NCBI GenBank assembly: GCA_002238865.1
Contig: MPNE01000013.1
Span: 1 to 64,000 of the forward strand
Reading direction: 5' to 3'
Source: Gemmatimonadetes bacterium bin94
GTDB taxonomy: Bacteria > Gemmatimonadota > Gemmatimonadetes > Longimicrobiales > Gaopeijiaceae
Length of the DNA: 64,000 nt
Shown here piece by piece: positions 49,733 to 58,760 of the stretch. A program made the position numbers and the translations under genes. The notes below the pieces were generated by a model. The model had not been told where the DNA came from and ran no database searches. It worked only from the letters and a program-made list of their open reading frames with translations. Position 1 is the stretch's first letter, and every line of letters begins with the position of its first letter.

Positions 49733-52039
49733 ATGCGCTGTTCAACACTGACCATCGCACTGGCGCTTCTCGCGGGAGTCCCTGCCGGGGCCGCGGGCCA
49801 GGTGCCCACCCCCGCCGACCACTTCGGCTTCGCCGTCGGCGCCGAGGGAAAGCTCGCGAACTGGGAGAATCTCACGTCGTACTACGAAGCCCTCGCTCGC
49901 ACCAGCGACCGGGTGGCCGTGGACACCCTTGGCCCCACCACGCGGGGACGTCCCTTCGTCATGCTCACCATCACCAGTCCCGGCAACCATGCCCGGCTTT
50001 CGGAGCTGCACGGCATCCAGCGGCAGCTCGCCGATCCGCGCACGGTCGAAGGCTCCGAGCAGCTGGAGCGCCTGCTGGACCAGGGCCGCACGGTGGTCAT
50101 GATCACCCACGCGATCCATTCCACCGAAGTGGGCAGCGCGCAGTCGGCCGCGAAGCTTGCCCACCGCCTCGCCTCCTCCGACGACGACAAGGTCCGGGAG
50201 ATCCTGGACAACGTGATCCTCCTGCAGATCCCGTCGCTGAACCCCGACGGCACACAGTGGGTGAACGACTTCTACAACGAACACGTCGGTACCGAGTTCG
50301 AGGGACGCGCCCAGCCGTGGCTGTACCACTTCTACACGGGGCACGACAACAACCGCGACTGGTACACCTTCTACCAGAACGAGACGCAGCATACGGTCCG
50401 GGCCCAGAACGCATGGCACCCGCAGATCGTGCACGACATCCACCAGATGGGCGGGAGCGGCGCCCGCATCTTCTTCCCGCCCTACATCGACCCGATCGAG
50501 CCCAACGTCGACCCGGGCCTCATGGCCGCGGTCAACCAGCTGGGCGCCTACATGGCCGCCGAACTCACGTCGCAAGGGAAGAAGGGGGTCGTAATCAACG
50601 CGATCTACGACGGATTTCACCCCGGGCGCGCCTACATGCACTACCACGGCGGCGCCCGCATCCTGAGCGAAACCGCGTCGGCCCGGCTGGCGACCACCGT
50701 GGACGTCCCGCGCGAGACGGTGCGAGGGGGCCGCGAGTACGAGGCCTCCGAGTCCGCGTGGAATTTTCCCTGGCCGTGGGAAGGGGGCGAATGGGGCCTC
50801 CCCGACATCGTCGAGTACCAGTATTCGGGCGCGATGGCGCTGCTGACCAACGCCGCGAAGAACCGCCGCTTCTGGCTGGAGAACTTCTACCGCGTGAACG
50901 AGCGGGCGGTCGGTGGCTGGGACGACTGGCCCGCCGCCTGGGTGATCCCGGCGGAGCAGGAGAACCGGGTCGGGGTCCAGAGCGTGCTGCGCATCCTGAC
51001 AATGGGTGACGTCGAGGTCCGCCGAGCCGAGTCGAGCTTCGATGCAGGGGGGACCGAATACCCGGCCGGATCCCATGTCGTGCTGATGCGGCAGCCGTAC
51101 GCGGGCTTCGCCCAGACCCTCCTGGTCGAGCAGGAATACCCGGACATGCGGGAGTTCCCGGGTGGGCCGCCGAAGCGGCCGTACGACGTAACCGCGCATA
51201 CCCTTCCCCTGTTGATGGGCATCGAGGCCGCGGCGCTGGAGTCCGAGCCGCAGGTTGCGCTGAGCGGCCCGATCGGCGTGCAGGGCGTGACTTACGAGTT
51301 GCCCGCGTCGCTGTCCGGGGGGGACGCGCCCCGGGTCGGCATGTACAAGGGCTATCAGGAGCCGATGATCGCCGGGTGGACGCGGTGGATGTTCGACAGG
51401 CATGAAATGCGGTACGACTCCCTCCACGATGCGAGGATCCGCGCCGGAGCACTGGCGGACGACTACGACGTCCTGATCTTCCAGAGCCAGGCGGACCGCT
51501 CGATCAGCCAGGGCAACCCGCCAGGGTCGCTCCCGGAGCAGTACACGGGAGGGATTGGCGAGGAGGGCCGCGCCGCCGTCCGGGAGTTCGTCGAGTCCGG
51601 GGGTCGCCTGGTGGTCATGGAAGAGGCCTCCGACTTCGCCATCGGGCTCTTCGGTCTGGATGTGGGCAACCCGGTGCAGGGCCTGTCCAACACCGACTTC
51701 TACGTGCCGGGGTCGATCCTGCGGGTCGATCTCGCGAATGATCCGCTGTCGTCGGGCTATGACGGTTCCACAGCCGCCTGGTACTGGCGCAGCAGCCGTG
51801 CGTTCTCGGTGAACGACGACCGGGTCGATGTCGTGGGCACCTACAATCAGGACAACCCGGTCGTCGCGGGGTGGATCCTCGGGCCGGAGAGGCTCGCGGG
51901 ACAGCCAGCGCTGCTGCGGGCACGCATCGGCCAGGGCGAAGTCATCCTCTTCGGCTTCCAACCGAACTACCGCGGACAGAGCATTGTGACGTGGCCGCTC
52001 CTCTTCAACGCCATCTCGGGCGGGAGGCTCATCGGATGA
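49733..52039 (+). CDS. Secreted M14-family zinc carboxypeptidase
   Basis: Exported peptidase, 768 aa, with signal peptide MRCSTLTIALALLAGVPAGAAGQ. The N-terminal part (about 30-350) is an M14 zinc-carboxypeptidase domain: HAIHSTEVGS with zinc His129 and Glu132, NPDGTQW, NNRDWYTF (substrate Arg in the NR motif), HDIHQMGG and ligand His further on. The C-terminal 350 residues are beta-rich with a GATase/ThuA-like feel (YDVLIFQSQADRS; VREFVESGGRLVVMEEASD). It presumably trims peptides in the periplasm. ATG at 49733. The zinc-ribbon gene overlaps its stop by 4 bp (ATGA), so it heads a three-gene unit. Confidence 0.82.
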   Translation: MRCSTLTIALALLAGVPAGAAGQVPTPADHFGFAVGAEGKLANWENLTSYYEALARTSDRVAVDTLGPTTRGRPFVMLTITSPGNHARLSELHGIQRQLADPRTVEGSEQLERLLDQGRTVVMITHAIHSTEVGSAQSAAKLAHRLASSDDDKVREILDNVILLQIPSLNPDGTQWVNDFYNEHVGTEFEGRAQPWLYHFYTGHDNNRDWYTFYQNETQHTVRAQNAWHPQIVHDIHQMGGSGARIFFPPYIDPIEPNVDPGLMAAVNQLGAYMAAELTSQGKKGVVINAIYDGFHPGRAYMHYHGGARILSETASARLATTVDVPRETVRGGREYEASESAWNFPWPWEGGEWGLPDIVEYQYSGAMALLTNAAKNRRFWLENFYRVNERAVGGWDDWPAAWVIPAEQENRVGVQSVLRILTMGDVEVRRAESSFDAGGTEYPAGSHVVLMRQPYAGFAQTLLVEQEYPDMREFPGGPPKRPYDVTAHTLPLLMGIEAAALESEPQVALSGPIGVQGVTYELPASLSGGDAPRVGMYKGYQEPMIAGWTRWMFDRHEMRYDSLHDARIRAGALADDYDVLIFQSQADRSISQGNPPGSLPEQYTGGIGEEGRAAVREFVESGGRLVVMEEASDFAIGLFGLDVGNPVQGLSNTDFYVPGSILRVDLANDPLSSGYDGSTAAWYWRSSRAFSVNDDRVDVVGTYNQDNPVVAGWILGPERLAGQPALLRARIGQGEVILFGFQPNYRGQSIVTWPLLFNAISGGRLIG

Positions 52040-52872
52040 CGACCGCGACCGTCCCCTGTCCCCGCTGCCAGTATCGCGAGGGGTCGCACGACGCGAACTT
52101 CTGCTCCCGTTGCGGGGGTGCCCTGCGCGGGCCGCCGTGTGCGCAGTGCGACGCTCCGTCGGAGGTGGGGGACCGTTTCTGTACCCGCTGCGGCACGGCG
52201 TTCGGCAAGGCGGCGGGGCGCGGAGAGGCGCGCGCCGGTGGGCTGCGAGGGAGTCCGGCCTGGCTCGCCTGGGCCGTCACGGGGGTTGTTGCGCTCGTGT
52301 TGATTATTGTATTAGTTGTGGACGAAAACGACGGAAGAGAGATCACGCTGTCGCCGCCGCCGGCTTCGTCCGGAACCACGCTGGGGCCCACCGACGCGGT
52401 GCCTCTGTCGTCGATGACCCCGAGGGAAGCGGCAAACCGTCTCTTCACGCGGGTGATGGGTGCCGTCGAGTCCGGCGACCGGGCCCAGGCGGACATGTTT
52501 CTGCCCATGGCGATCGCAGCATACGACCTGATCCCCGCGCTTTCGCTGGACGACCGCTTCCACCTCTCCCTCCTCCACGCGGCCGGGAGCGATGGTGTGT
52601 CCGCACTGGCGGTCGCCGAAGCGGGCCTCGCGATCCGGCCCACGCACCTTCTCTGCCTGGCAGCGGCGGCCGAGGGCGCGGATCTGATCGGCGACGAGGC
52701 CGGCGCGGCCGGCTACTACCAGACCCTCCTCGACGTGTACGACGACGAGATCGCGGCGGGGCTTCAGGAGTACGGCACGGGTGAATACGGCCACGCCACC
52801 CTGCTGCCGGTGCTTCGCGAAGAGGCGCTGGCCTACCTGTCGTCCTCAACCGCGAGCGGGGAGCGCCCGTGA
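52036..52872 (+). CDS. Zinc-ribbon membrane protein
   Basis: A 278-aa protein with two zinc ribbons at the N-terminus (CPRC..CSRC about 8-26 and CAQC..CTRC about 35-52), one membrane segment (AWLAWAVTGVVALVLIIVLVV, about 77-97) and a helical outer part with an alanine-rich repeat character (LAVAEAGLAIRPTHLLCLAAAAEGADLIG), TPR-like. The codons for the membrane segment include a short AT-rich run (about 52300-52321: TTG ATT ATT GTA TTA), unlike the neighbours. Coupled to the M14 gene on one side and to the DUF819 gene on the other. Function unknown. Confidence 0.68.
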   Translation: MTTATVPCPRCQYREGSHDANFCSRCGGALRGPPCAQCDAPSEVGDRFCTRCGTAFGKAAGRGEARAGGLRGSPAWLAWAVTGVVALVLIIVLVVDENDGREITLSPPPASSGTTLGPTDAVPLSSMTPREAANRLFTRVMGAVESGDRAQADMFLPMAIAAYDLIPALSLDDRFHLSLLHAAGSDGVSALAVAEAGLAIRPTHLLCLAAAAEGADLIGDEAGAAGYYQTLLDVYDDEIAAGLQEYGTGEYGHATLLPVLREEALAYLSSSTASGERP

Positions 52873-54026
52873 TCGATTCTCCCCTGGCTCTCGCCACGGT
52901 CATCGCGGCGTCCACCGCCCTGGCCTTCTGGCTGGACTACCGCTTCCCGGCGCTTGGCAAGCTCGGCGCCTCGATGATGGCGATCATCTTCGGGGCGGTT
53001 CTCTCAAACCTGAACATCGTCCCCGTCTCGTCGGTCGTCTACGACGTGGTCCTGGGTCCGGTGACGTCCCTCTCGATCGCGTGGCTGCTCCTGTCGGTGG
53101 ACCTGCGCGACCTGGCGAAGGCCGGCGCCCGGATGATCGGAGCCTTTGGAGTCGCTGTGACCGGTACGGTGCTGGGCGCCTGCGTGGCGACGGTGGTGTA
53201 CCGGTCACACTTCGGCGACGACGCCTGGCGGATCGCCGGGGCGCTGACGGGCACCTACTCGGGCGGTTCGGTGAACTTCGTCTCGGTGGGTCGCGAGGTG
53301 GGCCTCACGGGCTCGCTCTTCGCCGGGCTCAACGCGGCCGACGCGGTGGTGACCGGCCTCTGGCTCGGCGCCACGCTGATCCTGCCCATCGGGCTCGCGC
53401 GCTTCTACCGGCCGGTGGAGGCACCCGCCGCCACGGAAGCCGAGTCGTCCACGGGCGCGCCCGCCGACGACGAGCGTCACCGCAACCACCCCTACTTCGC
53501 GCGGGAAGGGCTATCGGCCGTGGGAATCGCCGCCCTCTTCGCAACAGGCCTGATCCTGGTCTTCGTGTCGCAGTGGCTGGGCACACGTTTCCCCCAAGTC
53601 CCCTCGATCCTCTGGCTCACGACCCTCGCTCTGGCCGTGGGTCATTCGCCTCTCTACCGGGACGCCCCCGGCGCAATGCAACTGGGGTCGGTGGGCCTCC
53701 ACTTCTTCTTCGTCCTGATCGGCATCCTGTCCCGGGTCTCGGAGATCGCCGCGGTGGGCTTCGAGGTCTTCTACTTCACCCTGATCGTGGTCGGGGTGCA
53801 CGGCGTCGTCGTGCTGGGGATCGGGAAGCTGTTGCGCTTCGACATCGGGTCGGTCCTCGTGGCTTCCCAGGCGTCGGTCGGCGGGCCCACGAGCGCTCTG
53901 GCCGTGGCGATCTCCCGGGAGTGGAAGCACCTCGTGCTGCCCGGCGTGGTGGTGGGGCTGCTCGGCTACGCGGTGGGCACCTATCTGGGGTTGGGAGTGG
54001 CGTACCTGTTGCGGATTTCCTTATGA
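52869..54026 (+). CDS. DUF819-family membrane protein (YjcL-like)
   Basis: A 385-aa inner-membrane protein with about ten hydrophobic segments, beginning LALATVIAASTALAFWLDYRF. Family-like patterns: AWLLLSVDLRDLAKAG, GTYSGGSVNFVSVGREVGLTG and ASQASVGGPTSALAVAISREW. DUF819 (YjcL) proteins look like small-molecule permeases, but substrates are not established. GTG start at 52869 overlaps the zinc-ribbon stop (GTGA). Together with the M14 peptidase, a peptide- or amino-acid-scavenging module is possible. Confidence 0.8.
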   Translation: MIDSPLALATVIAASTALAFWLDYRFPALGKLGASMMAIIFGAVLSNLNIVPVSSVVYDVVLGPVTSLSIAWLLLSVDLRDLAKAGARMIGAFGVAVTGTVLGACVATVVYRSHFGDDAWRIAGALTGTYSGGSVNFVSVGREVGLTGSLFAGLNAADAVVTGLWLGATLILPIGLARFYRPVEAPAATEAESSTGAPADDERHRNHPYFAREGLSAVGIAALFATGLILVFVSQWLGTRFPQVPSILWLTTLALAVGHSPLYRDAPGAMQLGSVGLHFFFVLIGILSRVSEIAAVGFEVFYFTLIVVGVHGVVVLGIGKLLRFDIGSVLVASQASVGGPTSALAVAISREWKHLVLPGVVVGLLGYAVGTYLGLGVAYLLRISL

Positions 54027-54077
54027 TTCAGCCCCCCTTTGCCAAGGGGCCAACGCGTTCATCGGAGATCTCCTGAC

Positions 54078-55166
54078 GTGACTCGGTTACACATAAATGC
54101 GCGAGGCGGCTACGCGCCCGCGGGCAAGGACACCGGCACCGTCAAGCCCAAGGGCACGTCCCGGATCCCGTCCCATTGCGGCATCGACACCATCCCGATC
54201 ACCTCTCGCAAGCCGTCTTGGCTGAAGGTGCGCTCGCCGGGCGGGCCCAACTACCTGCGCCTCAAGCAGTTGATGCGCCGGCAGTCGCTCCACACCGTGT
54301 GCGAGGAGGCCGGCTGCCCCAACATCGGCGAATGCTGGGAGGCCGGCACCGCCACCTTCATGATCCTGGGCGACGTCTGTACCCGCGCTTGCAAGTACTG
54401 CGCGGTGGCGCACGGGATGCCCACCGAACTCGACCTGGACGAGCCCAGGAGGGTGGCCGACACGATCGCCGCCATGGCGCTCGACCACGTGGTGATCACC
54501 TCGGTCAACCGGGACGAACTCCGGGACGGCGGCGCGAGCATCTACGCGGCGACGATCCGCGAAGTGCGTGCCCGGCTGCCCGAATGCTCGGTCGAGGTGC
54601 TCATCCCCGACTTCAAGGGCGACGAGGACGCGCTTCGGGCCGTGATGGAAGCCCGTCCGGCGATCCTGGGGCACAACCTCGAGACGGTCGAGAGACTTCA
54701 CCCCGAGGTGCGGCCCGGGGGCCGCTACTGGCGCTCGATCTCGTACCTGGGAAGCGCCAAGCGGATCGACCCCTCGATGCTGACCAAGACGGGCATCATC
54801 CTGGGGATGGGCGAGGAGGAGCGCGAGATTCGCAAGGCGATGGCGGACCTGAGGGAAGCCGCGGTGGACATTCTGACGCTGGGACAGTACCTGCGTCCGT
54901 CCCGGCAGCACATTCCGGTCGCCCGCTGGGTGACGCCCGACGAGTTCCGCGCGTGGAAGCGGATCGGCGAGGGGGAGTACGGCTTCCGCCACGTGGAGTC
55001 CGGGCCGCTGGTGCGCTCCAGCTACCATGCGAAGGAGCAGGCGCGCGAAGTCGAGGCGGGCGGGCCCGGTACGATCCGCGAGGTGATGGAAGCGGACATT
55101 CCGGCGCCCGCGGAGGTGGTCGGGCCGAGTCGCCGGTTGCCGCTCGTGGCCGGCACGGGAGGCTGA
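54078..55166 (+). CDS. lipA: Lipoyl synthase (radical SAM)
   Basis: Inserts two sulfurs into the octanoyl group of lipoyl domains; cytoplasmic, 362 aa, with an N-terminal extension of about 50 residues beyond the usual 300-330. Auxiliary-cluster cysteines CEEAGCPNIGEC and the SAM cluster CTRACKYC are both present, followed by VVITSVNRDELRDGG and the C-terminal serine-bearing HVESGPLVRSSYHA. GTG at 54078 with GGAG about 10 nt upstream. LipB (octanoyl transferase) is not in the window. Placed directly before the pdh genes, which need lipoate. Confidence 0.93.
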   Translation: MTRLHINARGGYAPAGKDTGTVKPKGTSRIPSHCGIDTIPITSRKPSWLKVRSPGGPNYLRLKQLMRRQSLHTVCEEAGCPNIGECWEAGTATFMILGDVCTRACKYCAVAHGMPTELDLDEPRRVADTIAAMALDHVVITSVNRDELRDGGASIYAATIREVRARLPECSVEVLIPDFKGDEDALRAVMEARPAILGHNLETVERLHPEVRPGGRYWRSISYLGSAKRIDPSMLTKTGIILGMGEEEREIRKAMADLREAAVDILTLGQYLRPSRQHIPVARWVTPDEFRAWKRIGEGEYGFRHVESGPLVRSSYHAKEQAREVEAGGPGTIREVMEADIPAPAEVVGPSRRLPLVAGTGG

Positions 55167-55168
55167 CC

Positions 55169-56332
55169 ATGACCCAGGCGACACGGGAGACGGAAACGGG
55201 GGTGAACGGCGACGCCGCGGCGGTCGCGACGAAGGGCGGCCCGGGGGCGGGTTCCGGCCTTCGAGGATTCTCGCGGGACGACCTCCACGGACTGCTGGCG
55301 GACATGCTCCTCTACCGCCGCTTCGAGGAGAAGGCGGAAGAAGCGTACGCGATCGGGAAGATCGGCGGCTTCTGTCACCTGCACATCGGACAGGAAGGAC
55401 TGGCCGCGGGGGCGATCAAGCCACTGCGCGCGGACGACCTGGTCATCACCGCCTACAGGGAACACACGCAGGCCCTGGCGAAGGGCATCACGCCCCGGGC
55501 CGCCATGGCGGAACTCTACGGCCGCAGCGGCGGCTGCTCCGGTGGCCGCGGCGGATCGATGCACCTCTTCGACACCTCGCTGGGCTTCTACGGGGGCCAC
55601 GGTATCGTCGGGGGACAGATCCCCCTCGGCGCCGGACTGGCCTGGGCGATCAGGTATCGGGGCGGGGACCAGGTATGTGTCTGTTTCATGGGAGACGCCG
55701 CGGTAAACCAGGGCTCGTTCCTGGAATCGCTCAACATGTCGGCGGTCTGGCAGCTGCCGGTCATCTACGTCGTGGAGAACAACGGCTACGGCATGGGGAC
55801 CGCGTTTTCGCGGGTGTCGGTCACCGACATGGAAGCCCGCTCGGGTGCCTACGGTATCCCGGCCCACACGGTGGACGGGCAGGATGTGCTCGAGACGTAC
55901 CGGTTCTTCGAGGAGCTTGCCGGGCAGGTGCGCGCCGGCGCGGGTCCGCAGTTCGTGAACGCGCTGACCTACCGGTTCCGGGGTCACTCCATGTCGGATC
56001 CCGTGTCCGGCACCTACCGGTCCAGGGCGGAAGTCGAGAGGCATGTGGAAGAGCAGGATCCGATCACGATCCTCCGGGACCGCATGATGGACGCCGACCT
56101 CCTCACGCAGGAGGAGCTGGAAGCCGTCGACGCGGAAGCCCGCGCGGCCAGCGAGGATGCGGCCGACTTCGCCGACGCCTCCCCGCCCCCCGACCCCTCG
56201 ACGCTGTACGACCACGTCTACGCCGAGATCAACGAGCACGGGCGGCTGTTCCTGGACGGAAGGGGCAAGGGACCCGCGGCGGGCGCGGGCGGACCCGCTG
56301 CGCCCGGCTTCGGAGGTGGCGACCATGGCTGA
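55169..56332 (+). CDS. pdhA: Pyruvate dehydrogenase E1 subunit alpha (TPP-dependent)
   Basis: Alpha subunit of a heterotetrameric E1, 387 aa. It decarboxylates a 2-oxo acid with thiamine diphosphate and transfers the acyl group to the lipoyl domain. Motifs: YRRFEEKAEEAYAIGKIGGFCHLHIGQEG, the TPP motif VCFMGDAAVNQGSFLESLNMSAVWQLPVIYVVENNGYGMGT (GDAA...N), and GHSMSDPVSGTYRSR near the phosphorylation-loop region. The gene is preceded by GGAGG about 7 nt upstream and follows lipA by 2 bp. Pyruvate is favoured by family similarity and the gene order (E1a-E1b-E2); a branched-chain 2-oxo acid enzyme is an alternative. A pdhB start lies inside its last codons. Confidence 0.92.
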   Translation: MTQATRETETGVNGDAAAVATKGGPGAGSGLRGFSRDDLHGLLADMLLYRRFEEKAEEAYAIGKIGGFCHLHIGQEGLAAGAIKPLRADDLVITAYREHTQALAKGITPRAAMAELYGRSGGCSGGRGGSMHLFDTSLGFYGGHGIVGGQIPLGAGLAWAIRYRGGDQVCVCFMGDAAVNQGSFLESLNMSAVWQLPVIYVVENNGYGMGTAFSRVSVTDMEARSGAYGIPAHTVDGQDVLETYRFFEELAGQVRAGAGPQFVNALTYRFRGHSMSDPVSGTYRSRAEVERHVEEQDPITILRDRMMDADLLTQEELEAVDAEARAASEDAADFADASPPPDPSTLYDHVYAEINEHGRLFLDGRGKGPAAGAGGPAAPGFGGGDHG

Positions 56333-57317
56333 AATCACCTACCGGGATGCCCTGAACGCCGCCATGTGCCAGGAGATGGACCGGGACGACTCGGTCTTTC
56401 TCATGGGCGAGGAGGTCGCCGAGTACGATGGCGCCTACAAGGTCTCGCGCGGGATGCTCGATCGGTACGGGGACCGGCGGGTCGTCGATTCGCCGATCAG
56501 CGAGCTGGGCTTCACGGGGCTTTGCGTCGGCGCCGCGATGACGGGACTGCGCCCGATCTGCGAGTTCATGACCTTCAACTTCTCGTTCCTCGCCATCGAC
56601 CAGGTCATCAACAGCGCGGCCAAGATGATGTACATGACCAACGGCCAGGTCCCGGTCCCGATCGTCTTCCGCGGCCCCACCGGAGCGGCGCTGCAGCTCT
56701 CGGCACAGCACTCCCAGGCGTGCGAGACCTGGTACGTGCACGCTCCCGGGGTGAAGCTGGTGACGCCCGCCACCCCCGCCGACGCCAAGGGGCTGCTGGC
56801 CGCCGCGATCCGGGACGACGACCCCGTCGCGGTGATGGAGGGCGAGCTGCTCTACAACGTTCGGGGCGAGGTCCCCGACGAGGAATACGTGATCCCCCTG
56901 GGCGTGGCCGACCTGAAGCGCTCGGGGGACGACGTGAGCATCGTGACCCACGGCAAGATGGTGCACGTGGCGCTGCAGGCGGCGCGCACGCTGGCCCGCG
57001 ACGGGATCGAGGCCGATGTCCTCGACCTGCGCTCGATCCGGCCGCTGGACGTCGACGCGATCCTGGAGACGGTGGCCCGCACGAACCGGGTGGTCTACCT
57101 GGAGGAAGGGTGGCCGTTTGCCGGTGTCGGCGCCCAGATCGTGTCCCTGATCCAGGACGAGGGCTTCGACGACCTCGATGCCCCGGTCGTCCGTGTGACC
57201 CAGGCCGATGTTCCGATGCCCTACGCGAAGAACCTGGAACAGCTCGCGAAACCGGGCGTCAAGGCGGTAGTGGAGGCGTGCAGGAAGGTGCTGTACCTGC
57301 CGGCGGGTGGCCGATGA
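56325..57317 (+). CDS. pdhB: Pyruvate dehydrogenase E1 subunit beta
   Basis: Beta subunit of E1, 330 aa, which completes the active site. Markers: MAEITYRDALNAAMCQEMDRDDSVFLMGEEVAEYDGAYKVSRG, EFMTFNFSFLAIDQVINSAAKM, FRGPTGAALQLSAQHSQ, and the C-terminal YLEEGWPFAGVGAQIV. ATG at 56325 overlaps the alpha gene by 8 bp, with GGAGG upstream (spacing about 9). Subunit ratio is likely balanced by this coupling. Assembles with PdhC (E2) and Lpd (E3) in the same cluster. Confidence 0.93.
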   Translation: MAEITYRDALNAAMCQEMDRDDSVFLMGEEVAEYDGAYKVSRGMLDRYGDRRVVDSPISELGFTGLCVGAAMTGLRPICEFMTFNFSFLAIDQVINSAAKMMYMTNGQVPVPIVFRGPTGAALQLSAQHSQACETWYVHAPGVKLVTPATPADAKGLLAAAIRDDDPVAVMEGELLYNVRGEVPDEEYVIPLGVADLKRSGDDVSIVTHGKMVHVALQAARTLARDGIEADVLDLRSIRPLDVDAILETVARTNRVVYLEEGWPFAGVGAQIVSLIQDEGFDDLDAPVVRVTQADVPMPYAKNLEQLAKPGVKAVVEACRKVLYLPAGGR

Positions 57318-57336
57318 CGAAAGCGACGGTGTAGAC

Positions 57337-58674
57337 ATGGCAACCAGGGTCCACATGGAAGCCCTCTCCCCGACAATGGAAGAGGGTCAGGTCGTCAAGT
57401 GGCTGAAGGGCGAAGGCGACGCGGTCGCCCAGGGCGACATCCTGGCCGAGATCGAGACCGACAAGGCCACGATGGAGCTGGTGGCCCGGGGCGAGGGCGT
57501 GCTCAGGAAGGTCTTCGTGGGCGAGGGGGCCGCCGCGCCGGTGGGGGACGTGATTGCGGTGATCGCCGCCGAGGACGAGGACATCGCCGCGCTGGTCGCG
57601 GCGGCGGGGAGCGGAGGGGCGACAGATGCTCCAGCGGCGGATGGCGCCGGTACTCCAGCGGCGACTCCTTCGGCAGCGGCCTCGGCGCCCGCCGCAGCGC
57701 CCGCTGTGGTCGCCGCTCCCGGGACCGCTCCAGCGCACGGGGCGGCAGCTCCCGCCACGAGGGCCCCGGCCGCTGCCGCCACACCCGCGTCCGCGCCGAC
57801 CGGCCGTATCAAGGCCTCGCCCGTGGCCAGACGCCTTGCCCGGGATGCCGGTGTGGACCTCGCCGCCGTGCAGGGATCGGGACCGGGCGGCCGCGTGATC
57901 AAGCGGGACGTGGAAGCAGCGGCCGAGGAGGCTGCCGCGGCTCCGGCTCCGGCCGTGACCGCGTGGCCGGCTCCCGCGCCGGACACCGAGTTCGTGGACG
58001 CCCCGCTGTCGCAGATGCGGAAGACGGTCGCCCGCCGTCTGACCGAGTCGCTCGGACCCGTGCCCCACTTCTTCCTCACCGTCGACGTGGACATGACCCG
58101 AGCTCTGGAGGCGCGCAGGCAGGTGAATCGGCTGCTTGCAGAGCGGGGCGCCAAGGCGTCGATCAACGACTTCGTGATCAAGGCCGCGGCGGTGGCCCTG
58201 ACGCACCACCCCGAGTGCAACGCGTGGTGGCAGGGCGACTCGATCCGCCGCTTCAACAGGGTTCACATGGCCGTCGCGGTCGCCGTGCCCGACGGTCTGA
58301 TCACGCCGGTGGTCAGGGACGCGCACGCCAAGGGCCTCGGCCGGATCAGCGCCGAGGTGAGGGAGCTCGCGGGGCGGGCCCGGGAAAAGAAGTTGCAGCC
58401 GCACGAGTACACCGGGTCCACCTTCTCGATCTCCAATCTGGGCATGTTCGGGATCGAGGAGTTCACCGCCGTGATCAATCCTCCGGAGGCCGGGATCATC
58501 GCGGTCGGCGCGGTGGAGGAGCGTCCCGTGGTGCACGAAGGCCAGGTCGTCGTCCAGCCGCGGATGCGGGTCACGATGAGCTGCGACCACCGGGTGATCG
58601 ACGGTGCACAGGGCGCGCGCTTTCTGGCGACGCTGAAGTCGTTCCTGGAAGAGCCGGCGGCTATTCTCATATAG
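57337..58674 (+). CDS. pdhC: Dihydrolipoamide acetyltransferase (E2 of pyruvate dehydrogenase)
   Basis: E2 core, 445 aa. One lipoyl domain (about 1-75) with the lipoyl Lys in EIETDKATMELVARG, an Ala/Pro-rich flexible linker (about 85-160), a peripheral-subunit-binding domain (SPVARRLARDAGVDLAAVQGSGPGGRVIKRDVE) and the catalytic domain with MRKTVARRLTESL, the active-site SCDHRVIDGAQGARFLATLK (His and Asp). ATG at 57337; GTG at 57307 would add ten residues. Its stop is followed at once by the 43-bp palindrome (58675-58717). Confidence 0.92.
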   Translation: MATRVHMEALSPTMEEGQVVKWLKGEGDAVAQGDILAEIETDKATMELVARGEGVLRKVFVGEGAAAPVGDVIAVIAAEDEDIAALVAAAGSGGATDAPAADGAGTPAATPSAAASAPAAAPAVVAAPGTAPAHGAAAPATRAPAAAATPASAPTGRIKASPVARRLARDAGVDLAAVQGSGPGGRVIKRDVEAAAEEAAAAPAPAVTAWPAPAPDTEFVDAPLSQMRKTVARRLTESLGPVPHFFLTVDVDMTRALEARRQVNRLLAERGAKASINDFVIKAAAVALTHHPECNAWWQGDSIRRFNRVHMAVAVAVPDGLITPVVRDAHAKGLGRISAEVRELAGRAREKKLQPHEYTGSTFSISNLGMFGIEEFTAVINPPEAGIIAVGAVEERPVVHEGQVVVQPRMRVTMSCDHRVIDGAQGARFLATLKSFLEEPAAILI

Positions 58675-58717
58675 TGTACAGGTAGTTTTGTACATAATGT
58701 ACACAAAGATCTGTACA
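58675..58717. promoter_or_regulatory. 43-bp near-palindrome of four TGTACA boxes
   Basis: TGTACA occurs at 58675, 58689, 58698 and 58712, with start-to-start spacings of 14, 9 and 14 bp. The whole block is an imperfect inverted repeat centred on 58696: two 21-bp arms, 17 of 21 positions complementary, one central base. It begins one base after the E2 stop codon and is followed by ATTTT. The region is clearly more AT-rich than the flanks. It may be an operator array, a bidirectional terminator or both. Confidence 0.7.
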
Positions 58718-58760
58718 TTTTCGACGGTCCGGCGGCAATCCGACCGCCAGCAAGGCCCGC

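Noticed and set aside
49742-51961. Long open frame on the minus strand opposite the M14 peptidase gene (739 codons)
   Set aside because: It is an antisense shadow of a GC-rich gene; the plus-strand protein has signal peptide, zinc motifs and a normal family pattern, the minus-strand product does not.
57590-57800. Repetitive Ala/Pro-rich sequence in pdhC considered as a tandem repeat
   Set aside because: It is the normal flexible linker of E2 proteins with no exact repeated unit.
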